Below are positions 1-8,943 of a stretch of DNA of 64,000 nt, piece by piece. The DNA is from a bacterium (lineage in GTDB: Bacteria; Bacteroidota; Bacteroidia; B-17B0; Aurantibacillaceae), in the NCBI GenBank assembly GCA_029945625.1, contig JAQSCW010000002.1, positions 186,001 to 250,000 of the forward strand, read 5' to 3'. The position numbers were made by a program, and so were the translations under genes. Every line of letters begins with the position of its first letter. Position 1 is the stretch's first letter. The notes beneath the pieces were generated by a model. That model did not search any database. It saw only the letters and a list, made by a program, of their open reading frames with translations, and was not told the DNA's origin.

Positions 1-1230
1 TTTAAAGAAGACAGTACCGATATTTATGCACTTTCAAATTACATAGACGCAGGCACCTATCCTTTTTTAAAGTTAGTGGCTTTTATGCGTGATAATGTGC
101 ATCGCTCTGCCCCTCAGTTAAAACGCTGGCAAGTGCTGTTTGAGGAGGCCCCCGAGTGTGCCATTAATCCTTTAAAAGGATTTGCAAGTATAAACGATTC
201 GCTGCAGGAAGGTGATGTAGTCACATTCCGTTTTCCAATTGAAAACATTGGTGTTAAAAATTTTGAAGACAGTTTGGTAGTGACTTATTGGATCGAAGAC
301 AATCAGCGAACTAAACAATTGCTTCCCGCCTCGCTCAAAGCAAGGCCATTTAAAGCGGGGCAAGTGATCGTTGACACTGTAAAGATCAATAGTTATCAGC
401 TTAAAGGAAATAACACACTTTGGATTTATGTGAACCCCATCCAACACCCGCGTTATCAATACGAACAATTACAATCCAACAACATTGGTCGTTATGCCTT
501 TACTGTTCACGGCGACATCACCAATCCCTTGCTGGATGTGACCTTTGATGGCGTTCGAATTTTGAATGGGGATATCGTGTCCGCGAAACCGAATATTTTG
601 ATCACCTTAAAAGATGAAAATAAATTCCTGGCCCTCAACGATACTTCTGCTTTTTCAGTTTTCCTTCAGACCCCCAATCAAAGTCTTCAACAACGCATTT
701 ATTTTGCTCAGGGTTTGCAATTCACTCCGGCTCAGTTGCCCAAAAACAGTGCGAGCATTACTTACCAACCGGTATTGCAAGTGGATGGAAAATACACGCT
801 GATGGTGCAGGCAAAGGATCGGAGTCGGAATGCCTCGGGTGCCAGTGATTACCGGGTTCAATTTGAGATTAATTCAAAACCCAGCGTGACCTCGGTTTTA
901 AATTATCCCAACCCATTTAGTACCAGTACCCGGTTTGTATTTACGCTCACGGGAAGTGAAATTCCTGAAGTGTTCACGATTCAAATCATGACCATTACCG
1001 GCAAGATAGTGCGGGAGATCACGCGTTCTGAACTGGGCTATATGCACATTGGGCGCAATATAAGCGAATACGCCTGGGATGGGCGTGATAATTATGGTGA
1101 CCGACTCGCCAACGGGGTATATTTGTATAGGGTAATTACGAAATTAAACGGCGAAGACATAGAAAAAAACAGCACTTCTGCCGACAAGTTTTTTGTGAAA
1201 GAATTCGGAAAGATGGTATTGATGCGTTAG
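1..1230 (+). CDS. PorU2-like T9SS sortase/C25 peptidase family protein, C-terminal part
   Basis: The reading frame is open from the first base of the window, so this is the 3' end of a longer gene and the first Met at 76 is internal. The visible 409 residues lack any catalytic domain. They contain beta-rich domains followed by a FlgD/CHU-like module: YPNPFSTSTRFVFTLTG at about residues 300-317, then WDGRDNYGDRLANGVYLYRV near the end. The C-terminus FFVKEFGKMVLMR matches what I recall of the tails of large C25-family proteins annotated PorU2 in Bacteroidota. Those are outer-membrane-associated peptidases thought to process or anchor T9SS cargo. The peptidase domain would lie upstream of the window. 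The alternative is another multidomain T9SS-exported protein. The family call is recognition of the tail only. Confidence 0.55.
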   Translation, partial: FKEDSTDIYALSNYIDAGTYPFLKLVAFMRDNVHRSAPQLKRWQVLFEEAPECAINPLKGFASINDSLQEGDVVTFRFPIENIGVKNFEDSLVVTYWIEDNQRTKQLLPASLKARPFKAGQVIVDTVKINSYQLKGNNTLWIYVNPIQHPRYQYEQLQSNNIGRYAFTVHGDITNPLLDVTFDGVRILNGDIVSAKPNILITLKDENKFLALNDTSAFSVFLQTPNQSLQQRIYFAQGLQFTPAQLPKNSASITYQPVLQVDGKYTLMVQAKDRSRNASGASDYRVQFEINSKPSVTSVLNYPNPFSTSTRFVFTLTGSEIPEVFTIQIMTITGKIVREITRSELGYMHIGRNISEYAWDGRDNYGDRLANGVYLYRVITKLNGEDIEKNSTSADKFFVKEFGKMVLMR

Positions 1231-1693
1231 TTAAGTGAAGGAACAAAATGTCAACTGTGAAGTTACAAAAAATCGAGCAAAAGCAAAACAAAAAAATGTC
1301 CGCGACTTGCCCTGAGGCCGCCGAAGGGAGCGGGCCTTAATTTAATTTGCTTTTGCAAGCACTAATGTCCGGGCTGGCGCCAATGCGCTGTTATAAGTAT
1401 GTGCGCCCACATACAGTATTTGAGCGTGGCTGCCTGTCCGAGATTCTGTCGACCGAAATGCCAATGCCTGAAACGTTTTTGTGTTTTTGTTGTGAGGTGG
1501 CTGTCCTTTAGGCGGTTAGGTGCGGGAAATTTTGCAAGCTTATTTGGCGCCACTATGAATTATTTGCTTTGAAAGGAAGCGCCAAATGTGCTTGTAAAAT
1601 GTGCGGTGGACTCCCCAAGTATTAATCGGGTTTCTGCTTGCACACAACGGTTATGGTAATTTCTCATAGTACATAAAGAAGTTTAAGATTAAA
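1231..1693. other. Non-coding gap with inverted repeats
   Basis: No plausible gene is seen in these 463 bases. It holds a small perfect hairpin (arms GTATGTG/CACATAC, 1397-1414) and a longer inverted repeat (1531-1598). The motif AAAAATGTCCGCGAC (1292-1306) recurs with one change in the gap at 6701-7213. ACAACGGTTATGG lies at 1644-1656, and ACAACGGCTAG recurs at 32632. Open frames here have no protein-like composition. Confidence 0.5.
1531..1598. repeat. 20-bp imperfect inverted repeat
   Basis: Arms at 1531-1550 and 1579-1598 match at about 17 of 20 positions when one is reverse-complemented. The core is AAGCTTATTTGGCGC against GCGCCAAATGTGCTT. The loop is 28 bases. There is no T-tract, so this does not look like a simple terminator. 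Confidence 0.5.
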
Positions 1694-4615
1694 TTATCTC
1701 AGAAGAAGTACAGATCCTGTCTTAGAAATATTACCGGAAACGGATGACGATTGAAGGGTCCACGTATAAATGTCGCTTTTGCTTGGTTCGCCTTTGTACG
1801 TTCCATCCCAACCCGTTTCATAGTTTGCTGTTTCAAATATCAAGGCACCCCATCGGTCGTAAATATTTAATTTGTATTTTTTTGAACCAGTTATTATCGG
1901 TTTAAATATATCGTTCAAACCATCTTCGTTTGGAGTAAACGAATTGGGTACATATATTCCTCCTTCTGCAATAACTGTAACCGCCTTTGTAATGGTATCT
2001 GCGCAGCCATTTTCATCCCTGATCACAAGTGTTACCGGAAAAATTCCCGACTCTTTATAAATATAGGTTGTTTGTTCACTATCGGTAGTGAATTTTTTAC
2101 TTCCCTGTATAAAGTACCATGTACTATTGCTTTCATTTCCGAATGCATAACCCGTAGCGGTAAATACCACCTCATCCAGCTCTTCGCGTATTTCTAAAGG
2201 ACTGTAAGTAAAATCGGCTTTGGGTTTTTGATAAACGGTAATGCTTGGGTACACCACCGATGAGCATAAATTTGTGTTGTCGGTAATAGTACCTGTAAAG
2301 GTATAAACGCCGGGATCTTGAAAATAATAAGTTGCCATTCCGCTACTTGTTTGCCCGTTTATCAACCAGGTTGAACTAACATTGGATGTTGGCGATGTTG
2401 CCACAAATAAAAAACTGCCGCCTGCAGGCGCGCATACAGGTTCTTTTGGAATAACCAAAACACCATTGGGCGCGGGCAAAACCGATATTGTTTGCACTGC
2501 GGTATTAGAACAACCGTTTGCATCGATGCCTATTAAGGTATATGAAGCTATATTACCCCACTGTGCAGCAACCGGAGCAGCAACTACGGGACCAAACGCA
2601 AAATCAGTTTCTGAAAATTTCCAGATGTAACTCACACCACCGCTGCCAAATAAAAAAACGCTGGAATTCGCGCAGGCCAGCGTTTTATCGGCGCTTACCG
2701 AAACGATGGGCAGGGCTTTTACCTGCACATTTAATAACGTGGTGCTACTGCATGAACTTGTGTTAATTGTAATGGTGTATACCTGACTCAGTTGACTGCT
2801 TACCTGTAAAGTGCCGTTGCCGGAACTGCTTAAACCCGCCGATGGTTTCCAACTATAGCTGCCGGTATAATTTTGTAAGGTAACAGTACTCTGAGTGCCC
2901 AGGCATAAGGTTACCAAACTGGAAGGGCTTACGCTCACGGGAGGGGCAGAAAAATTGTTGATTGTCAAGGTAGTACTTGCTTTACAATTTAGACCCTGAT
3001 CGAAAATCAGCACAGTATAAGTGCCGCTGTTTAGGTTTGAAACCTGACTACCATTTTGGTTACCCGGTATCCATGTATACGTGTAAGGTCCAATGCCGCC
3101 GCCGGCGCTTATAGTTGCACTGCCACTGCTATTGCCGCAACCGGGAACGGCAGTTGTGTTTACATAAGGTGGAGGTACAGTTATTACCTTGTGGATGGTA
3201 TCGGAACCGCAATTGTAATAATATACTAGTGTAACCGAATAAGGCCCGGCAGCGGGGTACTGGTGAGTAGGATTAGAAAGTGTGGACGAATTTTGAAGAC
3301 CAGAACCCAGATCACCAAAATCCCATTTCATACTGGCAACCGAAAAGTTAGAAGCTGCGCAGCTTACCGAGGGAGTATTGGAAGTAAAAGTGATGGCATG
3401 GCAACCGGTTAAGGGAGCAACCGAATAGCTGATATTATTTTGAGATATTACGTGTTTGTATGGTAGGAATAAATTTGGAAGAAATTCACCTGGATTTTTA
3501 CCGGCTAGTCCTTGCGAAAAGGGCATAAAATTACATGAAGCACCACTTCCGTTTGGAGAATCTATTACATGAATATTGGTTGTTTGACTACTGTTGCTTA
3601 CTGTTACATAAATTTTCTCATTAACGGCTGTTTGGAGGCTAACGGGGGGGTTGTTGCCGTTATAGCTAATAGCATATTTGCTAGTCTGGATAGCAGCTAT
3701 TGAACCAGCGCAAATATCAAATTGGAGTATAAAATTGCCAATTTCACCTGTCGCGTATAATTTTGAATTATCGGGCGAAAAATCAACACCAAACAAATTA
3801 GTTCCACTAGCGCCCGGGGTTTGAGTCCAAACGGGAATAGGATTCGTTACAGTTCCCGAACTTGAGTTAAAGTCAAACAATTGGATCGCCCTGCTATATA
3901 ATCCTGATGAGCCACCAAAACATGCTGCAAGCTTATTTCCGGATGAAGAAATTTTCATCGGACTAATATCCCCATTATCAACATATCCCGAATTCGAAAC
4001 AACCGCAACAGTATTAAGCCCGGTACTAGTTAAAAGATAAGATCTAAAACTGTTATTTAGGTAGTCATGGGTGACAATCCAAACATCTTTTCCGTTACAA
4101 TGATAAGCTCCGGTGAGTTTGTTCGAACAATTGGCATTACTAACTAAATTGTTCTTTATTGTCACAGAACCCTGGCCCGCGGCAAGGGTCATGTCAACGA
4201 TAGAATATTTCAGGTAACTGCTACCACCAGGATCTCCGAGTGTAAAGACATAATATAAATTAGAGCTGCCAGGTTTTTTCACAATAATTACTCCCTGAAC
4301 CCCACCAAGAGAATGAAGTCCTGTCCCATTTGCCATGGTAAGCTGACTTTGATTTTTAATTATTACTCCATTTGAATAAAACAATAAGTTGCCCGTGGGG
4401 CCACAGATTGTTGCATTGGATCCTATCCACAATACCGTGGAATTAATCATTGGCGTTGGGGGATTAGTTAGGAAATCAAGGCCTGCAGAACCAAAGTACC
4501 ACTTGGCATATTCATTCTGACTTTTTAGTCCGTTATAAAGGTAGAAAACGAAGAAAAAGACAAAAAAAATGACATGGAAATATGTGCTTTTAGCCGGCAT
4601 CTTCATCTGTTGCAT
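1694..4615 (-). CDS. T9SS type B sorting domain (CHU_C) cell-surface protein with PKD/Ig-like domains
   Basis: This is a 973-aa secreted protein. The N-terminus has a hydrophobic signal segment (FHVIFFVFFFVFYLYNG) ending before QNEYAKWYFGS, an opening typical of Bacteroidota surface propeller proteins. Residues about 30-390 look like a beta-propeller. A PKD-like domain follows (KWDFGDLGSG near 430), then several Ig-like repeats. A second PKD-like unit is near 840. The last ~90 residues are a gliding-motility-associated C-terminal domain: VPNSFTPNEDGLNDIFK, then YDRWGALIF and WDGTY. Known role: type B sorting domains direct export through T9SS, and such cargo is often linked to PorP/SprF-PorE-type partners, a pair of which lies at 61250-64000. 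An alternative Met three codons in (4606) is equally plausible. Function beyond surface display or adhesion is unknown. Confidence 0.85.
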   Translation of the reverse strand: MQQMKMPAKSTYFHVIFFVFFFVFYLYNGLKSQNEYAKWYFGSAGLDFLTNPPTPMINSTVLWIGSNATICGPTGNLLFYSNGVIIKNQSQLTMANGTGLHSLGGVQGVIIVKKPGSSNLYYVFTLGDPGGSSYLKYSIVDMTLAAGQGSVTIKNNLVSNANCSNKLTGAYHCNGKDVWIVTHDYLNNSFRSYLLTSTGLNTVAVVSNSGYVDNGDISPMKISSSGNKLAACFGGSSGLYSRAIQLFDFNSSSGTVTNPIPVWTQTPGASGTNLFGVDFSPDNSKLYATGEIGNFILQFDICAGSIAAIQTSKYAISYNGNNPPVSLQTAVNEKIYVTVSNSSQTTNIHVIDSPNGSGASCNFMPFSQGLAGKNPGEFLPNLFLPYKHVISQNNISYSVAPLTGCHAITFTSNTPSVSCAASNFSVASMKWDFGDLGSGLQNSSTLSNPTHQYPAAGPYSVTLVYYYNCGSDTIHKVITVPPPYVNTTAVPGCGNSSGSATISAGGGIGPYTYTWIPGNQNGSQVSNLNSGTYTVLIFDQGLNCKASTTLTINNFSAPPVSVSPSSLVTLCLGTQSTVTLQNYTGSYSWKPSAGLSSSGNGTLQVSSQLSQVYTITINTSSCSSTTLLNVQVKALPIVSVSADKTLACANSSVFLFGSGGVSYIWKFSETDFAFGPVVAAPVAAQWGNIASYTLIGIDANGCSNTAVQTISVLPAPNGVLVIPKEPVCAPAGGSFLFVATSPTSNVSSTWLINGQTSSGMATYYFQDPGVYTFTGTITDNTNLCSSVVYPSITVYQKPKADFTYSPLEIREELDEVVFTATGYAFGNESNSTWYFIQGSKKFTTDSEQTTYIYKESGIFPVTLVIRDENGCADTITKAVTVIAEGGIYVPNSFTPNEDGLNDIFKPIITGSKKYKLNIYDRWGALIFETANYETGWDGTYKGEPSKSDIYTWTLQSSSVSGNISKTGSVLLLR

Positions 4616-4706
4616 CGTTTGTTACAACAATCATGCTAAATTTTTTCGAAACGTAATCAACTAAAAAAGAGGTTAATAGATAAAGCATTGGGTCTTTTTG
4701 TTTAAA

Positions 4707-4740
4707 CAAATTTACTCAAAAATTTAACATTATTAACCAA
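4707..4740 (-). promoter_or_regulatory. Candidate bacteroidetal promoter for the type B T9SS protein
   Basis: On the minus strand TTG (4740-4738), 23 bases, then TAAATTTG (4714-4707) fits TTG-N17-23-TAnnTTTG. It would leave a leader of about 85 bases before 4615. The spacing is at the upper limit, so support is modest. Confidence 0.35.
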
Positions 4741-4785
4741 CATTAAGGTGTACATTCGATTTTCAAACCCATAAAAACTCAAATC

Positions 4786-5775
4786 ATGAAAAAAGAATTT
4801 AAGATCGTGCAACCTAAGCCAAAAGGCTGGTTGAAGAAAAGACTATTGGCACATTGTGCAAACGACAAGACACTCTCGTCGTTTATAGTAACCTTGACTG
4901 TATTATTGATTCTCTTTGCCACACCAATGTTTCTGCGCGCCCAATATGGGTGGACCAGTTTGAACCAGAATGGTGCTATTGGTACTTTTACACTCTCGTC
5001 GGCGAAAATTACTAGCGTAAATACTTCTGGTTTTCTAACTAGTGGTTATTACCCGGGCGCCAGCGCAGCTAATGGAAAACGTGACTTTATTATTCAGCAA
5101 ATTGACGCAGGTACTTTAAATTTTAATGCCGCAAATACCTGGGGGCATAAATATACAATCTATGACGATGTTTATTGCACAACTAGTGCACGAACATATA
5201 AGTGCAAAGGTGTTTATGCCATTGAAGCAACAAATCCGGGTTACGGTGAAGTTTATGCTTTGGCCGGGGTGTATGACGAGGGTGTTTTCTTTGCCACACT
5301 AGATGCAACGGGAAATATCATAAATACATGGAGGTGGTTCTGGATTGGAAATAACGGCAGTATTCTTCCCCCAATGATAACGGCTTCGCAAAATGTTGCA
5401 GGTGACTATTATATTTGTGGGTCAGTTAACCAGCAGTCATATGTTATGAAAATCAATGGCGGTGGTGGACCTACACCTGTATCCTGGGCGAATATGTATT
5501 CGACTAATTATTGGAATGAAGCAAGAGCCCTTATTGAGTCGCCCTATAATGCAAACGAACTAATTGTAGTTGGCAGAGCCGATGACCCGAGCGGAGTAGC
5601 AAAAGGAATGTTCATGTCCATTGACGAAGTAACTGGCAACGTAAACAACTTAAATACTTATGGATTTAATAACGGAACCCATGCTGATGATTGGTTTAAT
5701 GCGATCGAATTAGCTACAATGCCAAATGGTGCCAATCCAGGATATATTATTTGGTGGCAGGGCTTACGATCCTAG
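4786..5775 (+). CDS. T9SS cargo, N-terminal piece of a frameshifted gene
   Basis: This encodes 329 residues. A signal/anchor segment lies at about residues 35-55 (FIVTLTVLLILFATPMFLRAQ), followed by a secreted repeat-rich region (LYALAGVYD-like and ELIVVGRADDPSG). The frame stops at TAG 5773-5775 just after GYIIWWQGLRS, while the next frame continues as FGGRAYDPSFVGNYDYKNW without interruption of sense. The two halves (4786-6700) together make one ~638-residue protein with a type A sorting domain, so this is one gene broken by a single frame change near 5750. The cause may be real inactivation or a sequence error. The unusually long N-terminal region before the hydrophobic segment is a common Bacteroidota pattern. 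Confidence 0.7.
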   Translation: MKKEFKIVQPKPKGWLKKRLLAHCANDKTLSSFIVTLTVLLILFATPMFLRAQYGWTSLNQNGAIGTFTLSSAKITSVNTSGFLTSGYYPGASAANGKRDFIIQQIDAGTLNFNAANTWGHKYTIYDDVYCTTSARTYKCKGVYAIEATNPGYGEVYALAGVYDEGVFFATLDATGNIINTWRWFWIGNNGSILPPMITASQNVAGDYYICGSVNQQSYVMKINGGGGPTPVSWANMYSTNYWNEARALIESPYNANELIVVGRADDPSGVAKGMFMSIDEVTGNVNNLNTYGFNNGTHADDWFNAIELATMPNGANPGYIIWWQGLRS

Positions 5776-6700
5776 TTTTGTTGGAAATTACGACTATAAG
5801 AATTGGATGATTAAATTAGACCCAAGTGGTACCGTAATTTGGAGTTCCCTCATTAAGCCGGCAACTGTTGCTGTAACCATGAATTACGGTGTAATGGATG
5901 TATTTGAAAGGTATAATCCAAGTATAGAAGTTAACGATTATGAGTATTATGGGGCTTCAACGATGGATGCAGGTGTAGCTGGTACTGAAGACACATTAAT
6001 AGTTTGGAGGTTAGACGTATCAGGTACTGCCAATGGGGTGGGTCCTAACGAATTTAAATATCCTATGGGTGATGGTATTGGTAATACCGATTTCAGTGCG
6101 CAGATCGAATGTGTGGGTGATGGTAGCAATGCCGGCGATGGTTTTGGAGCCTGGACTACTGATTTGCCTTTGCCTGCCGATATACTATACAAGAATTATT
6201 TTAATGGTGTAAACGGTTGTACCACTACCATTGCTCCAATTACAGTTTATCAGGGACCAGGATTTTTTAGTAATCCCAGTGCATCACCGACTACTTTCAA
6301 CAATGATTGCCAAAACGTATTTTCAATAGATACACTATATCTCAAATCAGCTACTCCATGCTTTAACACTACTGTTGCAGGTGGAGGTAATCGTGGTGAG
6401 CGTGCAGCTAAAATTACCGGGCTTACTCAACCCATCAAAAATCTTGAAACAACAATTTATCCCAACCCTGTTTCGGACAAGATTGTAATAGAGCTTAGTG
6501 CAGAGACCAAAAATTGCTCCATAAAGATAGAAAATGCTCTTGGCCAGACAGTTTATCAAGCCACGTTTAATATTGGCAGCGCTAATGGCAATGAAGTGAA
6601 TGTAGATTTTGAAAAACTGAATTTATCAGGTGGCACCTACTATCTTACCATTGATACGGGTCTGAAAAAGGAAGTACAAAAGTTGGTGTATATCAAGTAG
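5726..6700 (+). CDS. T9SS type A sorting domain protein, C-terminal piece of a frameshifted gene
   Basis: This continues the gene at 4786 in another frame. The Met at 5726 is probably not a true start, and the meaningful overlap begins around 5750 (FGGRAYDPSFVG). The C-terminus is a clear T9SS type A sorting domain: TIYPNPVSDKIVIELSAE, then IENALGQTVYQ and LNLSGGTYYLTIDTG, ending KLVYIK. Deleting one base (or adding two) around 5748-5756 joins GYI to FGGRAYDP. If the break is real, the N-terminal piece lacks its export signal and the C-terminal piece lacks a signal peptide, so neither would reach the surface. Confidence 0.7.
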   Translation: MVPIQDILFGGRAYDPSFVGNYDYKNWMIKLDPSGTVIWSSLIKPATVAVTMNYGVMDVFERYNPSIEVNDYEYYGASTMDAGVAGTEDTLIVWRLDVSGTANGVGPNEFKYPMGDGIGNTDFSAQIECVGDGSNAGDGFGAWTTDLPLPADILYKNYFNGVNGCTTTIAPITVYQGPGFFSNPSASPTTFNNDCQNVFSIDTLYLKSATPCFNTTVAGGGNRGERAAKITGLTQPIKNLETTIYPNPVSDKIVIELSAETKNCSIKIENALGQTVYQATFNIGSANGNEVNVDFEKLNLSGGTYYLTIDTGLKKEVQKLVYIK

Positions 6701-6767
6701 TGCGTAAATTAGGCCGTAAAATAAAAACATTTGAATACCCGGTCAATAAATCTTTGTGCGCGTTGGC

Positions 6768-6820
6768 AATTTAGCTTATTTGTTTTTGCCAGCCTCTTGC
6801 AAAAACAAATGGGCTAAATT
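6768..6820. repeat. 24-bp imperfect inverted repeat (long stem-loop)
   Basis: Arms at 6768-6791 and 6797-6820 are reverse complements at about 21 of 24 positions, with only a five-base loop (GCCTC). The ends are AATTTAGC and GCTAAATT. No T-tract follows, so it is unlike a terminator. Confidence 0.65.
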
Positions 6821-6864
6821 AGAATGGCCAATTGGCTTTGAAAAAGCCAAAAAAGTGAGTGAGC

Positions 6865-6917
6865 ATTTAACCTTTTTGTGGCCCCGCTTTTTCAGTGGGG
6901 ACGCAAAGTGGTTAAAT
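6865..6917. repeat. Imperfect stem-loop with ATTTAACC/GGTTAAAT outer arms
   Basis: The outer arms (6865-6872, 6910-6917) pair perfectly and an inner CCCC/GGGG pair (about 6882-6900) can stack inside. It is the third hairpin in a row within this gap. Confidence 0.5.
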
Positions 6918-7213
6918 AGGATGGCAACCATGCCGAAGGCAAAGAGCGTGGGGAGAACAAAAACTTAAAAACGTTTGGGGAGAAAAATGTCCGGGACGAA
7001 ATGTAAGGGTCGTTTTGCAAAGGAAAGAATTGTCAAGTGCGATGCTACTGATCTTGTAAAAGCGAGACGCATGAATGTTCGCCCGGCGCACTACTTATAA
7101 AATTCAGATTTGCGCCATTGATACTGATTTTTGTCTCTGTTTTATTTAGAATTGCAAATTCTTACCGCCTAAAAAAGCAATTCCGGCTTCACCCATCTCA
7201 GCTAAATTATTGT

Positions 7214-7221
7214 TATTTTTG
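7214..7221 (+). promoter_or_regulatory. Candidate -7 box TATTTTTG before the glycan locus
   Basis: TATTTTTG fits the bacteroidetal TAnnTTTG box. It ends seven bases before the ATG at 7228, implying a very short or absent leader. No clear upstream TTG box is seen at the right distance. It supports the ATG at 7228 over the TTG at 7210, which lies before the box. Confidence 0.4.
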
Positions 7222-7227
7222 CTCCTT

Positions 7228-8904
7228 ATGGCCAAGGAAAAAAAAGCGACCTCTACTATGATCAAGAACCCAAGTAATTCATTTGACAAATTTGAAAACT
7301 GGGCGGCAAAAAACGAGGACAAACTATTTAACATCCTAATTATTGCCTGCTTATTTCTCACGTTTATCTCCTTTAACGCCCGCATCAGTGAGGCGCACGA
7401 CGATGCCCTTTACCTTGAAGGCGGCTGGCGCTATGTGAACGAATTCCCCAACTATTTTTACACTCAAAATGCTCCCCTCTACCCCATGTTTTTAGGGCTT
7501 TTAATAAAGCTGCTGGGGTTTAAATTGATTCTGTTTAAGTTATTTTCTTCCCTGTTTAATCTACTTGGTTTGGTTCTTTTGTACAAAGCTCTTAAAGGGA
7601 GAATTCCCTATATCGTTTTTGTACCGGTGATGCTTTTTCAGGCTACCAATTACCTGATTATTTATTATGCGAGCATGACGTTTACCGAGTCCTTTTATTT
7701 TTTCCTTCAGGGACTTTTCTTTTTTTACGCGGTTAAAATTGTGGAATCTGTTCGCGATCATGATGTGCAGGTACGTTCTCAATTAAAGATTTGGCTGTTG
7801 TTTGGCTTGAGTATGTTTTTGATGAGTACGGCCAAGAGCTCTGCTATTGTGGTAGTTCCGGCAGCTATGTTGTATTTTTTGCTGCAAATGAACTGGAAAG
7901 CAGTGGGACTCTCTTTAGCTGCTTACCTCACCTTTAAGATCCCATATGAACTTTTGGTAAAACTGGTGTGGAATGCCCAAAATCAATTTAAAGGGCAAAG
8001 CAAGATCTTGTTGCAAAAGGATCCTTACGATGCATCGGCGGGTACTGAAGATCTGTCGGGATTTGTGACAAGATTCATCGATAACTGCGACCTCTCATTA
8101 AGTAAACGGTTTTATCAGTTATTGGGTTGGCGCGATGAAACATCTACTGATGTGTATGGTTTTCTTACAATCATCACCATTGCCCTTGCACTTTTTGGGT
8201 TTTGGAAACTCTTCAAAAACAAAAATAATGTGATGGTTATGCTGGCCCTTTTTACGGGAGCTCAGTTGGTACTTTCTTATGTGATTCTTCAAACCAAGTG
8301 GGATCAACCTCGGATCACCTTAGTATGTATGCCCGTACTATTGATACTATTATTTTATGCAGTGTATTCAATTTTAAAAAACAAAGGATGGTATGCCATT
8401 TATCTTACTATAGCATTGTTGGTCACCGGTTCGGTTGCACTCTCATCGGTAAAAAGAGGAATTACCAATGTGCCCATCATTAAAAAAAATATGAAAGGCG
8501 ATAAATATTTTGGCTACACTCCCGATTGGCAAAATTTTTTAAAGTGCAGCGAATGGTGTTCCGATAGTTTACCTTCCACGGCCTTAGTGGCAAGTCGTAA
8601 AGCACCCATGAGTTTTGTGTATGGCAATGGAAAGAAATTTTTCCCCATCTACAGCGTGGTACACCGCGATACAGCCACACGTCAAAGTAACCCCGACAGT
8701 GCCCTTGCTTATTTTAAAAAAAATAAAGTAACGCATGTGATGCTTGCCAGCCTGAGAGCAAATCCACGCGATCCGGGTAGTGGGATCATCAATACGGTGC
8801 ATTATATCATGATTCCAATTATGCAAAAATATCCCGAAAAATTGAAGCTGGTTCATACCGAAGGTACCTTTGAGCAAACCGAGCTGTACGAGATCAAGTA
8901 TTAA
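7228..8904 (+). CDS. GT-C fold membrane glycosyltransferase (ArnT/PMT-like)
   Basis: This is a 558-aa polytopic membrane protein. After a soluble N-terminal tail (~30 residues) come roughly ten to twelve hydrophobic segments, then a C-terminal periplasmic-type domain (from about residue 430) with little hydrophobicity. The first external loop carries acidic residues (ISEAHDDALYLEGG), the hallmark position of the catalytic or metal-binding acidic motif of GT-C enzymes that use polyprenyl-phosphate sugars. It is the first gene of a same-strand group with two methyltransferases and a methyltransferase-GT2 fusion, pointing to transfer of a sugar onto lipid, glycan or protein at the inner membrane's outer face. 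A TTG at 7210 is an upstream alternative; I prefer ATG 7228. The substrate cannot be told. Confidence 0.75.
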   Translation: MAKEKKATSTMIKNPSNSFDKFENWAAKNEDKLFNILIIACLFLTFISFNARISEAHDDALYLEGGWRYVNEFPNYFYTQNAPLYPMFLGLLIKLLGFKLILFKLFSSLFNLLGLVLLYKALKGRIPYIVFVPVMLFQATNYLIIYYASMTFTESFYFFLQGLFFFYAVKIVESVRDHDVQVRSQLKIWLLFGLSMFLMSTAKSSAIVVVPAAMLYFLLQMNWKAVGLSLAAYLTFKIPYELLVKLVWNAQNQFKGQSKILLQKDPYDASAGTEDLSGFVTRFIDNCDLSLSKRFYQLLGWRDETSTDVYGFLTIITIALALFGFWKLFKNKNNVMVMLALFTGAQLVLSYVILQTKWDQPRITLVCMPVLLILLFYAVYSILKNKGWYAIYLTIALLVTGSVALSSVKRGITNVPIIKKNMKGDKYFGYTPDWQNFLKCSEWCSDSLPSTALVASRKAPMSFVYGNGKKFFPIYSVVHRDTATRQSNPDSALAYFKKNKVTHVMLASLRANPRDPGSGIINTVHYIMIPIMQKYPEKLKLVHTEGTFEQTELYEIKY

Positions 8905-8943
8905 ATTGTAACGCTTTAAACTCTAAATTGTAAATTCCTTCTC

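Larger units (their letters stand above)
6701..7213. other. Hairpin-rich non-coding gap
   Basis: These 513 bases hold no convincing gene. The possible 70-codon frame at 6756 runs straight through the hairpins and has no protein-like features. Three stem-loops follow each other: 6768-6820, 6832-6850 (TTGGCTTT/AAAGCCAA) and 6865-6917. The motif AAAAATGTCCGGGAC (6982-6996) is shared with 1292-1306. It may be a mobile or structural RNA element or part of a long spacer; the sequence alone does not decide. Confidence 0.5.

Noticed and set aside
1362-1553. Possible 63-codon gene in the gap after PorU2
   Set aside because: It runs through hairpins and lacks a signal, motif or promoter; the gap is better seen as non-coding.
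1231-1693. Integron attC site or cassette array
   Set aside because: GTTRRRY-like pieces are seen, but no paired core sites, no integrase and no cassette-like gene spacing.
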